From the NCBI GenBank assembly GCA_018500005.2, contig JAHBAP020000623.1, positions 1 through 7,662 on the forward strand: a stretch of 7,662 nt of DNA, given 5' to 3'. A program made the translations under genes and the position numbers. Shown piece by piece: positions 1 through 6,807 of this stretch (its first letter is position 1; every line of letters begins with the position of its first letter). A model generated the notes under the pieces. It was not told the DNA's origin and did no database searches. It saw nothing but the letters and a program-made list of their open reading frames with translations. Origin of the DNA: Mycobacterium sp. (GTDB lineage: Bacteria; Actinomycetota; Actinomycetes; Mycobacteriales; Mycobacteriaceae).

Positions 1-19
1 AGATGTGTATAAGAGACAG
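1..19 (+). other. Residual Tn5 mosaic-end / Nextera adapter sequence (artefact)
   Basis: The first 19 bases read AGATGTGTATAAGAGACAG, which is identical to the hyperactive Tn5 mosaic end carried by Nextera transposase adapters. From base 20 on, the sequence is a good cyclase reading frame on the minus strand. The adapter bases would add residues that do not fit that family, so this is untrimmed library adapter at a contig end and not a genomic Tn5 insertion. Nothing upstream of base 20 should be read as biology. Confidence 0.96.
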
Positions 20-2019
20 GCGCCTCCCCACAGGTCGTAGACCAGGCCCGCCCGGCCCACCAGTCCGCTGGTGACCTCCCCGGTGTCGATGCCGGCGCGC
101 AGCTTGAGATCGCTGCCCAACTCGGAGTTGAAGCGGTTGACGATCCGCTGCATCTCGCAGGCGAATTCAACGGTGCGATGAATGTTGTCCAGACGCGGCA
201 CCGTCAATCCGCAACTGGCCAGATACCCGTTGTGGGTGTTGCGAACCCGCTCGATGCCATTGCTCTCGGCCGCGGCGTCGAACTGGCGCATCAACTTGTT
301 GATCGCCTTCAGCGACTGGTCGGCGTCCATCGTCTTGGAGAATTCGTCGATACCTATCAGATCGGCGTAGATCACGGTGACGTCCTGGTGGTCTTCGGCG
401 ATGTTCTGCTCGCCTTCGCGGTAGCGCTCCACCACGGTTTCTGGCATCAGCGACTTCAGCAATCGGTCGTTTTCGGCGCGCTGCTCGTTGAGCAACTGGT
501 GCTTGACGGCCAAGGTGTGGCTCATATCGTTGAAAGCCACACTGAGATCGCCGAATTCGTCGTTGGTGTCGACCGGGATCCGAACGTCGTAGTCGCCGGT
601 GGCGATCTTTTCGGCCCCGTCTTCGAGACGCTTGATGGGGCGGACAAACAGCCGTGACCAGATCATGGCGGCTAGACAGGCGATGAAGATGATCAGTGCC
701 GTCGAGCGCACCAGTTTGAGGGCGAAGTTGCGCTCGGGGGCGAATGCCTCCCCGGAGTCCACCGACGCGACGACGACCCAGTCGAGACCTTCGAGGTTGA
801 GCGGAGCGTAGGCCTGCAGCGCCCGATTGCCGAGATAGTCGGTGGCGATGAGGGTTCCCGTCTCGCCGCGCTGTGCCGCCTCGGTGGCCCGGGTGCCGAC
901 CGGTTGGACCAGCACGGTGGTGCCCTGTCTGATGGCACGTTCGGCGACCGCCGGTGGGGTGCCCGCCTTGATGACATCTGACTTGTAGGCCTCCGGATCC
1001 TGCAGGAACAGTCGGGAATCCGATCGCATCAGGTCGTCCTTGCCGACGACGAACGTTTCCCCGGTCTGGCCCATGCCGGCCTGTTCCCAGTGCCGGTTGC
1101 CGGTCATCAGGTTGCTGACGATGGTCGCCGGGTACTCCAAGGCCATCACACCGGTCGCCCGTCCGGTCGGTCCGATCGGCACCAGCATCCACGCGGTCGG
1201 CTGACCCGACGGTAGATACTCGGCGAAGTCGGTCGTAGTCACGAAGTCGATGTCGTTTGAGGCCATGGTCTTCCGGAAGGCATCCGGCAGAAACCCCTCC
1301 CCGCGATAGGGCCCGCTGAGGACGTTGGTGCCGAGTTCCACGCCCTTGTGCACGCTGTAGACCACGTCGCCCCTGGGGTTGATCAGGAAGGCGTCGCGGA
1401 ATCCCATGCGTTGGACGATCTCGCTGAAGTACCCGTTGTAACGAGCATTGGCCCCCGACCAGATGCTGCCGTCCCGGGGATCATCGACGGGCTTCGGCGG
1501 CACCGTGTAACGGGTCTGCAGGGCGCGCGCCGCGGGGGAGATCGGGAGCAGCGCGCTGACGTCCAGGCGGCTGTCTTCGGAGCTCTTGAACTTGGCGTTG
1601 TAGTAGTCGACCAGGGCACGATCCTGCTCCGGGGTGAGGGTGGCACCGCTGAGTTGCTCGAAGCCCGCGTTGAACGCGTTCATCGCACCGCTGACGGTTT
1701 CGCCTCGGGAGAAGACCAGCAGCGAACCCCTGATGTCGTTGAGGCCGATCTCAAGGACGCGGGACTGCGCTTCGCGGATGCCGGTAAGCCGGTCGAAGAC
1801 CGCGGCGCGCAGCGAACTGCGACCGGACTGGAAGCCGATACCACCGGCGATTCCGGTGGCCAGCACGCTCATCGTGAGGAGCATCAGCATCAGTTTCGAC
1901 TGGATGCTGACCCGTTCCAGCAGGCTGCGCTTGGCTCGGCGCCGACGCAGCCGTTCGGCCAGGGCAGACCGGTTTTCCGGGCTGACCGCGTCCTCAGCAG
2001 CCTCGGGAGGTGCCGACAT
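20..2019 (-). CDS. Membrane-bound class III adenylate/guanylate cyclase (dCache-HAMP-cyclase), 3' end missing
   Basis: This is a membrane signalling protein of the class III nucleotide cyclase family, which makes cAMP or cGMP from ATP or GTP. About 666 residues are present. In order: an Arg-rich cytoplasmic N-terminus (1-42), membrane segment 1 (about 43-63), a large extracytoplasmic region (about 64-435) with Cache-like motifs GQTGETF and MRSDSR near residues 318-332, membrane segment 2 (about 439-455), HAMP (about 457-509), a linker, and the cyclase domain from about 545. The first metal-binding Asp is kept (D553, in YADLIGIDEF). The second metal position, exactly 44 residues on, is Asn597, and the usual substrate-specifying Lys is Arg593. 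Asp662 of the YDLWG motif is kept. The transition-state Asn and Arg lie beyond the edge. The ATG at 2019 is supported by AAGGA five bases upstream. The layout and implied length (about 730 residues) recall M. tuberculosis Rv2435c, but that link is from memory. Whether it is an active cyclase is uncertain. Confidence 0.92.
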
Positions 2020-2024
2020 CGAAT

Positions 2025-2029
2025 TCCTT
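2025..2029 (-). promoter_or_regulatory. Shine-Dalgarno site of the cyclase gene
   Basis: On the minus strand AAGGA stands five bases before the ATG at 2019. It is the clearest ribosome binding site in the window and it fixes the cyclase start. It also implies that this gene, unlike its neighbours, has a leadered mRNA. Confidence 0.7.
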
Positions 2030-2053
2030 ACGTTGCGCCGACAGGACAGCCCG

Positions 2054-2059
2054 AGGGTA
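2054..2059 (-). promoter_or_regulatory. Candidate -10 box of the cyclase gene (TACCCT)
   Basis: On the minus strand TACCCT matches the mycobacterial -10 pattern TANNNT. Transcription would start near 2047 and give a leader of roughly 28 bases that contains the AAGGA site. It overlaps the plus-strand candidate -10 box at 2058-2063 by two bases. No convincing -35 box is seen. Assignment is by pattern and position only. Confidence 0.35.
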
Positions 2060-2063
2060 GCTT
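2058..2063 (+). promoter_or_regulatory. Candidate leaderless -10 box of the DUF1810 gene (TAGCTT)
   Basis: TAGCTT fits TANNNT and ends seven bases before the GTG at 2071, so transcription could start at or within a base of the start codon. This favours GTG 2071 over TTG 2062 as the start. It shares its TA step with the opposing candidate box for the cyclase gene. Confidence 0.4.
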
Positions 2064-2070
2064 GTCGAGG

Positions 2071-2508
2071 GTGCCCGACCCCTATAAGCTGCACCGTTTC
2101 GCCGACGCGCAGGCCCCGGTGTACGAGCAGGTAATCCGCGAACTGCACGATGGCAGCAAGCGCACGCACTGGATGTGGTTCGTTTTTCCCCAGTTGAGAG
2201 GTCTGGGCCGCACCCCGACCGCCGAGTATTTCGGAATCATGTCGCTCGGCGAGGCCAGGGCTTACCTGGCTCATCCGGTGCTGGGCAGCCGCCTGCGGGA
2301 ATGTGCCGAACTGCTGCGGGACTACCCGGGAGACGAACCGATCACCACGATCCTCGGTTCGGTCGACGCGCTGAAGTTGCGTTCGTCGATGACGCTGTTC
2401 GCGCAGGCCGGGGGAGACGACGATCGGGCACTGTTCCAGGCTGTCCTGGACCGGTACTACGACGGACTTTCCGACGAACGCACCTCGGCGATGCTCAACG
2501 CGGAATGA
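2071..2508 (+). CDS. DUF1810 family protein
   Basis: A 145-residue soluble protein of the DUF1810 family, whose biochemical role is not known to me. The family signature is plain: PDPYKLHRFADAQ at the N-terminus, HWMWFVFPQLRGLG at about 33-46, the YFGI..LGEARAYL segment at about 53-66, LGSRLREC at 71-78 and LKLRSSMTLFAQ at 101-112. This is about the full family length, so the gene appears intact. I chose GTG 2071 because the family homology starts right after it and a TAGCTT -10 box is spaced for a leaderless start. TTG 2062, with GAGGG four bases upstream, is the alternative and would add three residues. The open frame continues upstream to 1348, but that stretch is antisense to the cyclase. 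It is divergent from the cyclase gene and its 3' end overlaps the GH13 gene by 14 bases. No signal peptide or membrane segment is seen. Confidence 0.9.
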   Translation: MPDPYKLHRFADAQAPVYEQVIRELHDGSKRTHWMWFVFPQLRGLGRTPTAEYFGIMSLGEARAYLAHPVLGSRLRECAELLRDYPGDEPITTILGSVDALKLRSSMTLFAQAGGDDDRALFQAVLDRYYDGLSDERTSAMLNAE

Positions 2509-3766
2509 GGATGAGCCACCCTCCAGGGGCGACCTCGGTGCTGGTGACCACCTCCGGAGGTGGGGCGCCAGCGCCGGCCAGTACCTCGGCGGGACGGCCT
2601 ATCAGGTCGCTGACGGCAAGCGGTAACGGGGTGTCTGCGATGTTGAGGGCGACGATCAGTGCGTCATCGCCGTGTCTGGTCTCGTAGATGTAACCGAGGT
2701 TGTCCAGTTTCAGAGCCGCGGTTCGGGCCTGGTGCAGCCATGGATGCTGACGCCGCAGCCCGATCAGATAGCGGTACAGATTCAAGGTGTCGCGGGCATC
2801 GGCACCCAGACCCGTTGGGGGAGAGCGGAACTCCGGGCGAACCGCGTCGTCGCCTCCGGCCCGGTCCTCCTTGACGCCCAGGTAGCCCAGTTCGTCGCCG
2901 GCGTAGACGCTCGGCACCCCGCCGGTGGTGAACAGCAGCACCAGGGCGTGCCCGAGGTGATCGGCACGGTCCAGTTTGCTGGCGATCCGGGTGACATCGT
3001 GGTTGCCCACGAACGTCATCGGGGCGAAGGTGTCCAGAAATCCGTTGTGCCGCTGCAGCGCCCAGTCCAGTTCGTGGAAGTTGCCGTCGTTGAGGCTGCT
3101 CCAGATGGCCTTCCAGAGTTCGTACTGGGTCACCGAGTCGGCGGTGGAGGCTTCGACGAAGGCCGAGTAGTCGCCGTGGATGACTTCGGCGACGAACCAG
3201 GCGTCGGGGTACCCGGCGCGGACCCGGGGCAGGACCTGCGCCCAGAACGACTCCGGCACGGCGTACGCGGCGTCCAGTCGCCAGCCGTCGGCGCCGCGGT
3301 CCAGCCAGTGTTTCATCACGTCGACGGTGTAGTCGACGACGGCGGACTTGCGGTGGTTGAGCGTGATCAGGTCGCCGTGCCCCTCGAAGGTGTGGAAGCG
3401 ACCCGGCCGGCCCAGGAGCCAATCCTGGTGGGCGAACTCGGTGCTGACGTGGTTGAACACCCCGTCCAGTAGCACCCGAAGTCCCCGTCGGTGCGCCTCG
3501 TCGACCAGGCGGTCGAAGTCGCCCTCGTCGCCCAGGCGGGGGTCGATCCGGTAGTGGTCGATGGTGTCGTAGCCGTGGGTTCGCGAGGCGAAAATCGGGC
3601 CCAGGGCGATGCCCGAGGTGCCCAGTGCGATGGCGTGGTCGAGCCAGTCGACCAACCGCGACAGTCGGTGCTCTTCCGGGCCGGGAGCGTCCGCCGCGGG
3701 GAACGCCCCCACGAATCCCAGTGGGTAGACGTGCCACCAGATCGCGTGGCGCACCCAGTCACCCAT
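2495..3766 (-). CDS. GH13 alpha-amylase-family glycoside hydrolase
   Basis: A 423-residue cytoplasmic GH13 enzyme acting on alpha-glucosidic bonds by the retaining mechanism. All four classic conserved regions are present in order: region I DGVFNH (101-106), region II GWRLDAAY (161-168) with nucleophile Asp165, region III AEVIHGDY (193-200) with acid/base Glu194, and region IV FVGNHD (252-257) with stabilising Asp257. LITLN (133-137) sits where the MPKLN-type fifth region of neopullulanase and cyclomaltodextrinase enzymes lies. There is no N-terminal starch-binding domain; the protein starts almost directly with the barrel (HAIWWHVYPLGFVGAF) and ends with a short beta C-terminal domain (about 350-423). 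It has no signal peptide, so the substrate is probably an internal malto-oligosaccharide or glycogen-derived glucan, but specificity cannot be read from the sequence. The ATG at 3766 is supported by family homology and a TAACCT box six bases upstream. It is divergent from the thioesterase gene. Confidence 0.93.
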   Translation of the reverse strand: MGDWVRHAIWWHVYPLGFVGAFPAADAPGPEEHRLSRLVDWLDHAIALGTSGIALGPIFASRTHGYDTIDHYRIDPRLGDEGDFDRLVDEAHRRGLRVLLDGVFNHVSTEFAHQDWLLGRPGRFHTFEGHGDLITLNHRKSAVVDYTVDVMKHWLDRGADGWRLDAAYAVPESFWAQVLPRVRAGYPDAWFVAEVIHGDYSAFVEASTADSVTQYELWKAIWSSLNDGNFHELDWALQRHNGFLDTFAPMTFVGNHDVTRIASKLDRADHLGHALVLLFTTGGVPSVYAGDELGYLGVKEDRAGGDDAVRPEFRSPPTGLGADARDTLNLYRYLIGLRRQHPWLHQARTAALKLDNLGYIYETRHGDDALIVALNIADTPLPLAVSDLIGRPAEVLAGAGAPPPEVVTSTEVAPGGWLILIPR

Positions 3767-3772
3767 GAGGTC

Positions 3773-3778
3773 AGGTTA
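3773..3778 (-). promoter_or_regulatory. Leaderless -10 box of the GH13 gene (TAACCT)
   Basis: On the minus strand TAACCT matches TANNNT and occupies -12 to -7 if the A of the ATG at 3766 is +1. There is no Shine-Dalgarno sequence in the remaining six bases, which fits a leaderless transcript. It overlaps the opposing candidate box at 3776-3781. Confidence 0.55.
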
Positions 3779-3781
3779 GAT
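3776..3781 (+). promoter_or_regulatory. Candidate leaderless -10 box of the thioesterase gene (TTAGAT)
   Basis: TTAGAT lies at -12 to -7 relative to the GTG at 3788 and differs from TANNNT only at the second base. It overlaps the GH13 -10 box on the other strand by three bases. It is the weakest -10 match of the plus-strand genes, but there is little other AT-containing sequence in the 21-base gap. Confidence 0.3.
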
Positions 3782-3787
3782 GCAGGG

Positions 3788-4411
3788 GTGGTGGAGTTCA
3801 CCGTCGAGGACTGGTCAGCGGAGGATGTCGCCCGGCTGCGCGGCATCTACCAGCCTTTGGCGGAGTCGGTTCGGGCTCTGGTGGATGCCACTATTCGTAC
3901 CGAGGCCGACGCCGAGACCGTCGCCGAGGTGAAGCGCGAGATCGACGCCGCGGTGGCCCGGCTGCGCGAGCGGCAGATCGACGGCCCGTTCGGTGTTCGA
4001 CTGACCCGCGACGGTCAAGGCGTCAGCTGGGGGAACGCGGTGATCGGCGTTCGCAACGCCCTGGCACCTCCCGTGGTCACCCGCCGGGACGAATCGGGCC
4101 GTGTACGCGCCGACTTCGACCTGGGTGCGGCCTACGAGGGGCCGCCCGGCCATGTGCACGGCGGCGTTTCGGCGCTGATTCTCGACCACCTGCTCGGCGA
4201 AGCCGCAAGCCCCGACCAGAAGCCGCGCTTCACCGGCAGCATCACGGTGCGCTATCTGCGCGCCACCCCACTCGGGCCGCTGCGGGCCGTGGCCGAGCGC
4301 ACCCGCAGCGAAGGCGTCAAGACCTACTGCAGTGGCACCATCGCCGACGCCCAGGGCGTCACCGTGGAAGCCGAGGGGGTCTTCATCACGCCCCGCTGGC
4401 TGCGGGACTGA
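3788..4411 (+). CDS. PaaI-type hotdog-fold thioesterase
   Basis: A 207-residue soluble protein with a C-terminal hotdog domain (about 65-203) of the PaaI/4HBT acyl-CoA thioesterase type, which hydrolyses acyl-CoA thioesters. The diagnostic segment is GPPGHVHGG (118-126) followed by ALILDHLLGEA (129-139): His124-Gly-Gly begins the long central helix and Asp133 is at the position expected for the catalytic acid. The following strands, GSITVRYLRATPLGPL (150-165), are also typical. Residues 1-63 are an extra, charged, helical region (DWSAEDVARLRGIYQPLAES and EVKREIDAAVARLRERQ) not found in minimal 140-residue PaaI proteins. Two GTG codons in tandem (3788, 3791) are possible starts. I chose 3788 because it suits a leaderless start; 3791 shortens it by one residue. 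The open frame goes back to 3491, but that part is antisense to the GH13 gene. The acyl substrate is unknown. It ends five bases from the sulfatase stop. Confidence 0.87.
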   Translation: MVEFTVEDWSAEDVARLRGIYQPLAESVRALVDATIRTEADAETVAEVKREIDAAVARLRERQIDGPFGVRLTRDGQGVSWGNAVIGVRNALAPPVVTRRDESGRVRADFDLGAAYEGPPGHVHGGVSALILDHLLGEAASPDQKPRFTGSITVRYLRATPLGPLRAVAERTRSEGVKTYCSGTIADAQGVTVEAEGVFITPRWLRD

Positions 4412-4416
4412 TCCGG

Positions 4417-6777
4417 TTACTGCTTGCCCATGGCGACGTTCAACCTGTCCTGCGGCGAGATCAGGTGGTCGTGGCTGTCATCGCCGATGTCGATCCGTAC
4501 CCAGTCGATAGTGCCGGTGAACCCGTTGTCACTCGGGCCGTAGTCCGGGGAGGCCGGCGATCCGGTGTCCCTACCGACGTCGCAGGCCTCGTCGGCGGAG
4601 AACGCCATCGGGATGGTGATGTCGACCCGACCGGAACCGACCGCCTTGCCGTCGTAGTAGAGCGTGACGGTGCCCCCCTTGGCCAGCCCGTCGCCGTCGT
4701 AGGCGAACTCCATGCGCACCTGGTGCTTTCCGGCGGGTAGCGGCTCGTCGGCGGCGACGAAGAAGTGCTGGATGCCGAAGAAGTTGTAGCAGTACTTCAG
4801 CCGGCCCTCGTGCATGTAGAGCGACCAGCCGCCGACCTGACCGCCCTGGGTCGCTATCACCCCGTGAGCGCCGCCCCCGGGGACCACGATGTCGGCGGTC
4901 ACCTGATGGGACTTGTTCTTGATGTTGATCATCGCGCCTTCGGGGACGCGCATGCCGGTGAACAGCAGCTGGCTGTTGCCGCGGATGAGCTGCGGGCGGC
5001 CGGCGATATCGGGATTGATCCGCTCGAAACTGCGGTCGTCGAGCGGAACGACGTTGTACTTGACCGCCTCGATCAGCCAAAGCCGTTGCAGCTCTGCGAG
5101 TTTCTCCGGCTGCTCAGCCGCGAGGTTGCGGGACTGGGTCCAGTCGTCGGGTCCGTAGAGTTCCCAAACGTCGAGGTCGAACGACGGGGGCTGGTCGACC
5201 AGCCAGGGGGTACGGTGCTTAGTACAGGCGGTCCAGCCGTTGTGGTAGATGCCACGGTTGCCCATGATCTCGAAGTACTGCACCACATGCGATTCGGGGG
5301 CCGTTGCCTCCCGCAGGCTGGCCAGCATGCTGACACCCTCCAGTGGCGCCTGCTGAATCCCTTTGACGTACAACGGTGCTGGGATGCCGGCGGCGTCCAG
5401 AATGGTGGGCGCGACGTCGATGACGTGGTGGAACTGGTTCCTAACGGTTCCCTTGTCGGACAGTCCCGCCGGCCAGTGCACGATGGTGCCGTTGCGGGTT
5501 CCCCCCCAGTGTGAGGCGATCTGCTTAGTCCATTGGTACGGCGTGCACAGGGCGTGCGCCCAACCGACGGCGTAGTGGTTGTAGGCATCGGGGGTGCCGA
5601 AGTCGTCGATCTTGGACATCAGGAACTCGGTGGTCTCGATACCTCCCATGCCGTTGAGGGTGCACATCTCGTTGAAGCACCCGTTCGGGGTTCCCTCGGC
5701 CGAGGCGCCGTTGTCGCCGATGATGTAGTAGACCAGCGTGTTGTCGAGCACACCGAGGTCGGCGATCGCCTCGACAACCCGGCCGACCTCGTGGTCGGTC
5801 TGCTCCAGGAAGCCGGCGTAGATCTCCATCTGCCGCGACAGCACCGGCTTGAGGTCGGCCGCCATGTCGTCCCAAGCAGGTATCACCTCCGGACGCGGGG
5901 TGATCTCGGCGTCCTGCGGGATGACGCCGAGTTGCTTCTGGCGTGCGAAGATCTTCTCCCGCAACACATCCCAGCCCGCATCGAACTTCCCGCGGTAGCG
6001 GTCCGACCACTCCTTGGGGACGTGGTGCGGCGCATGGGTGGCGCCGGGAGCGAAGTACATGAAAAAGGGCTTGTCCGGGGCCAGTGCCTTCTGCTGGCGC
6101 ACCCAGGTGATCGCGTGGTCGGCGAGGTCGGCGGTGAGCGTGTACCCCTCCTCTGGGGTGCGCGGCGGCTCGACGGGTGTGGTGCCCTCGAACAGTCCCG
6201 GGTAGTACTGGTTCGCCTCGCCGCCGACGAAACCGTAGAAGTACTCGAAACCCGACCCGGTCGGCCACTGGTGGAAGGGCCCGGCTGGCGAGACCTCCCA
6301 GAGCGGCACCTCATGGCACTTGCCGAACTGCGCGGTGGAGTAGCCGTTGAGGCAGAGGGTCTCGGCGATCGGCGCCTTGTTCAGCGGTCGGATGCTGTTG
6401 TTGCCGGGCGCGGACGTCGCCATCTCGGTGATGGCGCCCATACCAACCGAGTGGTGGTTGCGACCCGTCAGCAGCGCCTGCCGGGTGGGGGAGCACAGTG
6501 CGGTGGTGTGGAAGCGGCTGAGCTTCACGCCCTCCCCGGCCAGCCGTTCGGCGACCGGGGTTTCGCACGGGCCGCCGAAGGCGGAGGCTGCAGCGAATCC
6601 GACGTCGTCGATCAGCACGATCAGCACATTGGGCGCGCCCTTGGGTGGACGCAGTGTGGCGATCGGCGGGTATTTGGTGTTCGGGTCGCGGGCGTCGTAG
6701 GTGGTGAGGCCCACATGCTGAGGATCGGGGATGGGAAGCACGTCACGACGAACGGACGAAGAGTCGGAAGCGGGCAT
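4417..6777 (-). CDS. Type I (formylglycine-dependent) arylsulfatase, long mycobacterial type
   Basis: A 786-residue sulfatase that hydrolyses sulfate esters with a formylglycine made from cysteine by formylglycine-generating enzyme. The C-S-P-T-R signature is at 95-99 followed by LLTGR (102-106), so Cys95 is the residue converted. Calcium ligands are visible as Asp57-Asp58 (LIDDVG) and Asp355-Asn356 (IGDNGA). Other active-site residues are Lys153 and His155 (FGKCHE) and His248 (GATHAPHH). The catalytic alpha/beta domain covers about 48-570, and about 600-786 is a beta-rich C-terminal region. There is no signal peptide, so it is probably cytosolic. Length and layout match the mycobacterial AtsA/AtsD group (about 790 residues), but I cannot say which member. 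The frame stays open upstream to 6873, overlapping the EthD gene; I chose the ATG at 6777 because family homology starts after it and TAAAGT lies just upstream. No formylglycine-generating enzyme gene is in the window. Confidence 0.95.
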   Translation of the reverse strand: MPASDSSSVRRDVLPIPDPQHVGLTTYDARDPNTKYPPIATLRPPKGAPNVLIVLIDDVGFAAASAFGGPCETPVAERLAGEGVKLSRFHTTALCSPTRQALLTGRNHHSVGMGAITEMATSAPGNNSIRPLNKAPIAETLCLNGYSTAQFGKCHEVPLWEVSPAGPFHQWPTGSGFEYFYGFVGGEANQYYPGLFEGTTPVEPPRTPEEGYTLTADLADHAITWVRQQKALAPDKPFFMYFAPGATHAPHHVPKEWSDRYRGKFDAGWDVLREKIFARQKQLGVIPQDAEITPRPEVIPAWDDMAADLKPVLSRQMEIYAGFLEQTDHEVGRVVEAIADLGVLDNTLVYYIIGDNGASAEGTPNGCFNEMCTLNGMGGIETTEFLMSKIDDFGTPDAYNHYAVGWAHALCTPYQWTKQIASHWGGTRNGTIVHWPAGLSDKGTVRNQFHHVIDVAPTILDAAGIPAPLYVKGIQQAPLEGVSMLASLREATAPESHVVQYFEIMGNRGIYHNGWTACTKHRTPWLVDQPPSFDLDVWELYGPDDWTQSRNLAAEQPEKLAELQRLWLIEAVKYNVVPLDDRSFERINPDIAGRPQLIRGNSQLLFTGMRVPEGAMINIKNKSHQVTADIVVPGGGAHGVIATQGGQVGGWSLYMHEGRLKYCYNFFGIQHFFVAADEPLPAGKHQVRMEFAYDGDGLAKGGTVTLYYDGKAVGSGRVDITIPMAFSADEACDVGRDTGSPASPDYGPSDNGFTGTIDWVRIDIGDDSHDHLISPQDRLNVAMGKQ

Positions 6778-6782
6778 GCACG

Positions 6783-6794
6783 TCACTTTAGTGA
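6783..6794. repeat. Short inverted repeat TCACT-TT-AGTGA between divergent genes
   Basis: Perfect 5-base arms with a two-base spacer lie in the 36-base gap between the sulfatase and EthD start codons. The repeat covers the candidate sulfatase -10 box and lies 7 bases upstream of the EthD -10 box. It could be an operator for a dimeric repressor. It is short enough that chance cannot be excluded. Confidence 0.35.
6785..6790 (-). promoter_or_regulatory. -10 box of the sulfatase gene (TAAAGT)
   Basis: On the minus strand TAAAGT fits TANNNT and ends seven bases before the ATG at 6777. That places the transcription start at or within one base of the start codon. No Shine-Dalgarno sequence is present, in keeping with a leaderless mRNA. 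Confidence 0.5.
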
Positions 6795-6801
6795 TGCCGG
6801 T

Positions 6802-6807
6802 TAGGTT
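6802..6807 (+). promoter_or_regulatory. Leaderless -10 box of the EthD-like gene (TAGGTT)
   Basis: TAGGTT matches TANNNT and lies exactly at -12 to -7 if the A of the ATG at 6814 is +1. The six bases between it and the ATG cannot hold a ribosome binding site. The containing GGTTAG hexamer also occurs at the GH13/thioesterase promoter (3774-3779). Confidence 0.55.

Noticed and set aside
1..19. A genuine Tn5 transposon end
   Set aside because: Only the synthetic 19-bp mosaic end is present, with no transposon cargo, and it lies exactly at the sequence edge as a library adapter would.
167..1192. A 341-codon minus-strand open frame inside the cyclase gene
   Set aside because: It is a shifted frame of the same strand with an Arg/Gly/His/Pro-rich translation and no domain; the cyclase frame shows clear Cache, HAMP and cyclase motifs over the same bases.
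1348..2070. Upstream extension of the DUF1810 frame on the plus strand
   Set aside because: The stretch is antisense to the cyclase, has no family similarity, and DUF1810 homology begins only at the GTG at 2071.
2664..3737. A 357-codon minus-strand frame within the GH13 gene
   Set aside because: It is a shifted-frame shadow, dominated by Arg, Pro and Gly; the GH13 frame has all four catalytic regions over the same bases.
3491..3787. N-terminal extension of the thioesterase frame
   Set aside because: It is antisense to the GH13 catalytic domain coding sequence and carries no thioesterase-like sequence.
4405..4425. An intrinsic terminator between the thioesterase and sulfatase genes
   Set aside because: The five-base gap has no stable hairpin or T-run that I can find on either strand.
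5533..6804. A 423-codon open frame on the plus strand, antisense to the sulfatase
   Set aside because: It lies wholly within the sulfatase frame, has no recognisable domain, and is rich in Val, Gly, Arg and Asp as expected from the antisense of GC-rich codons.
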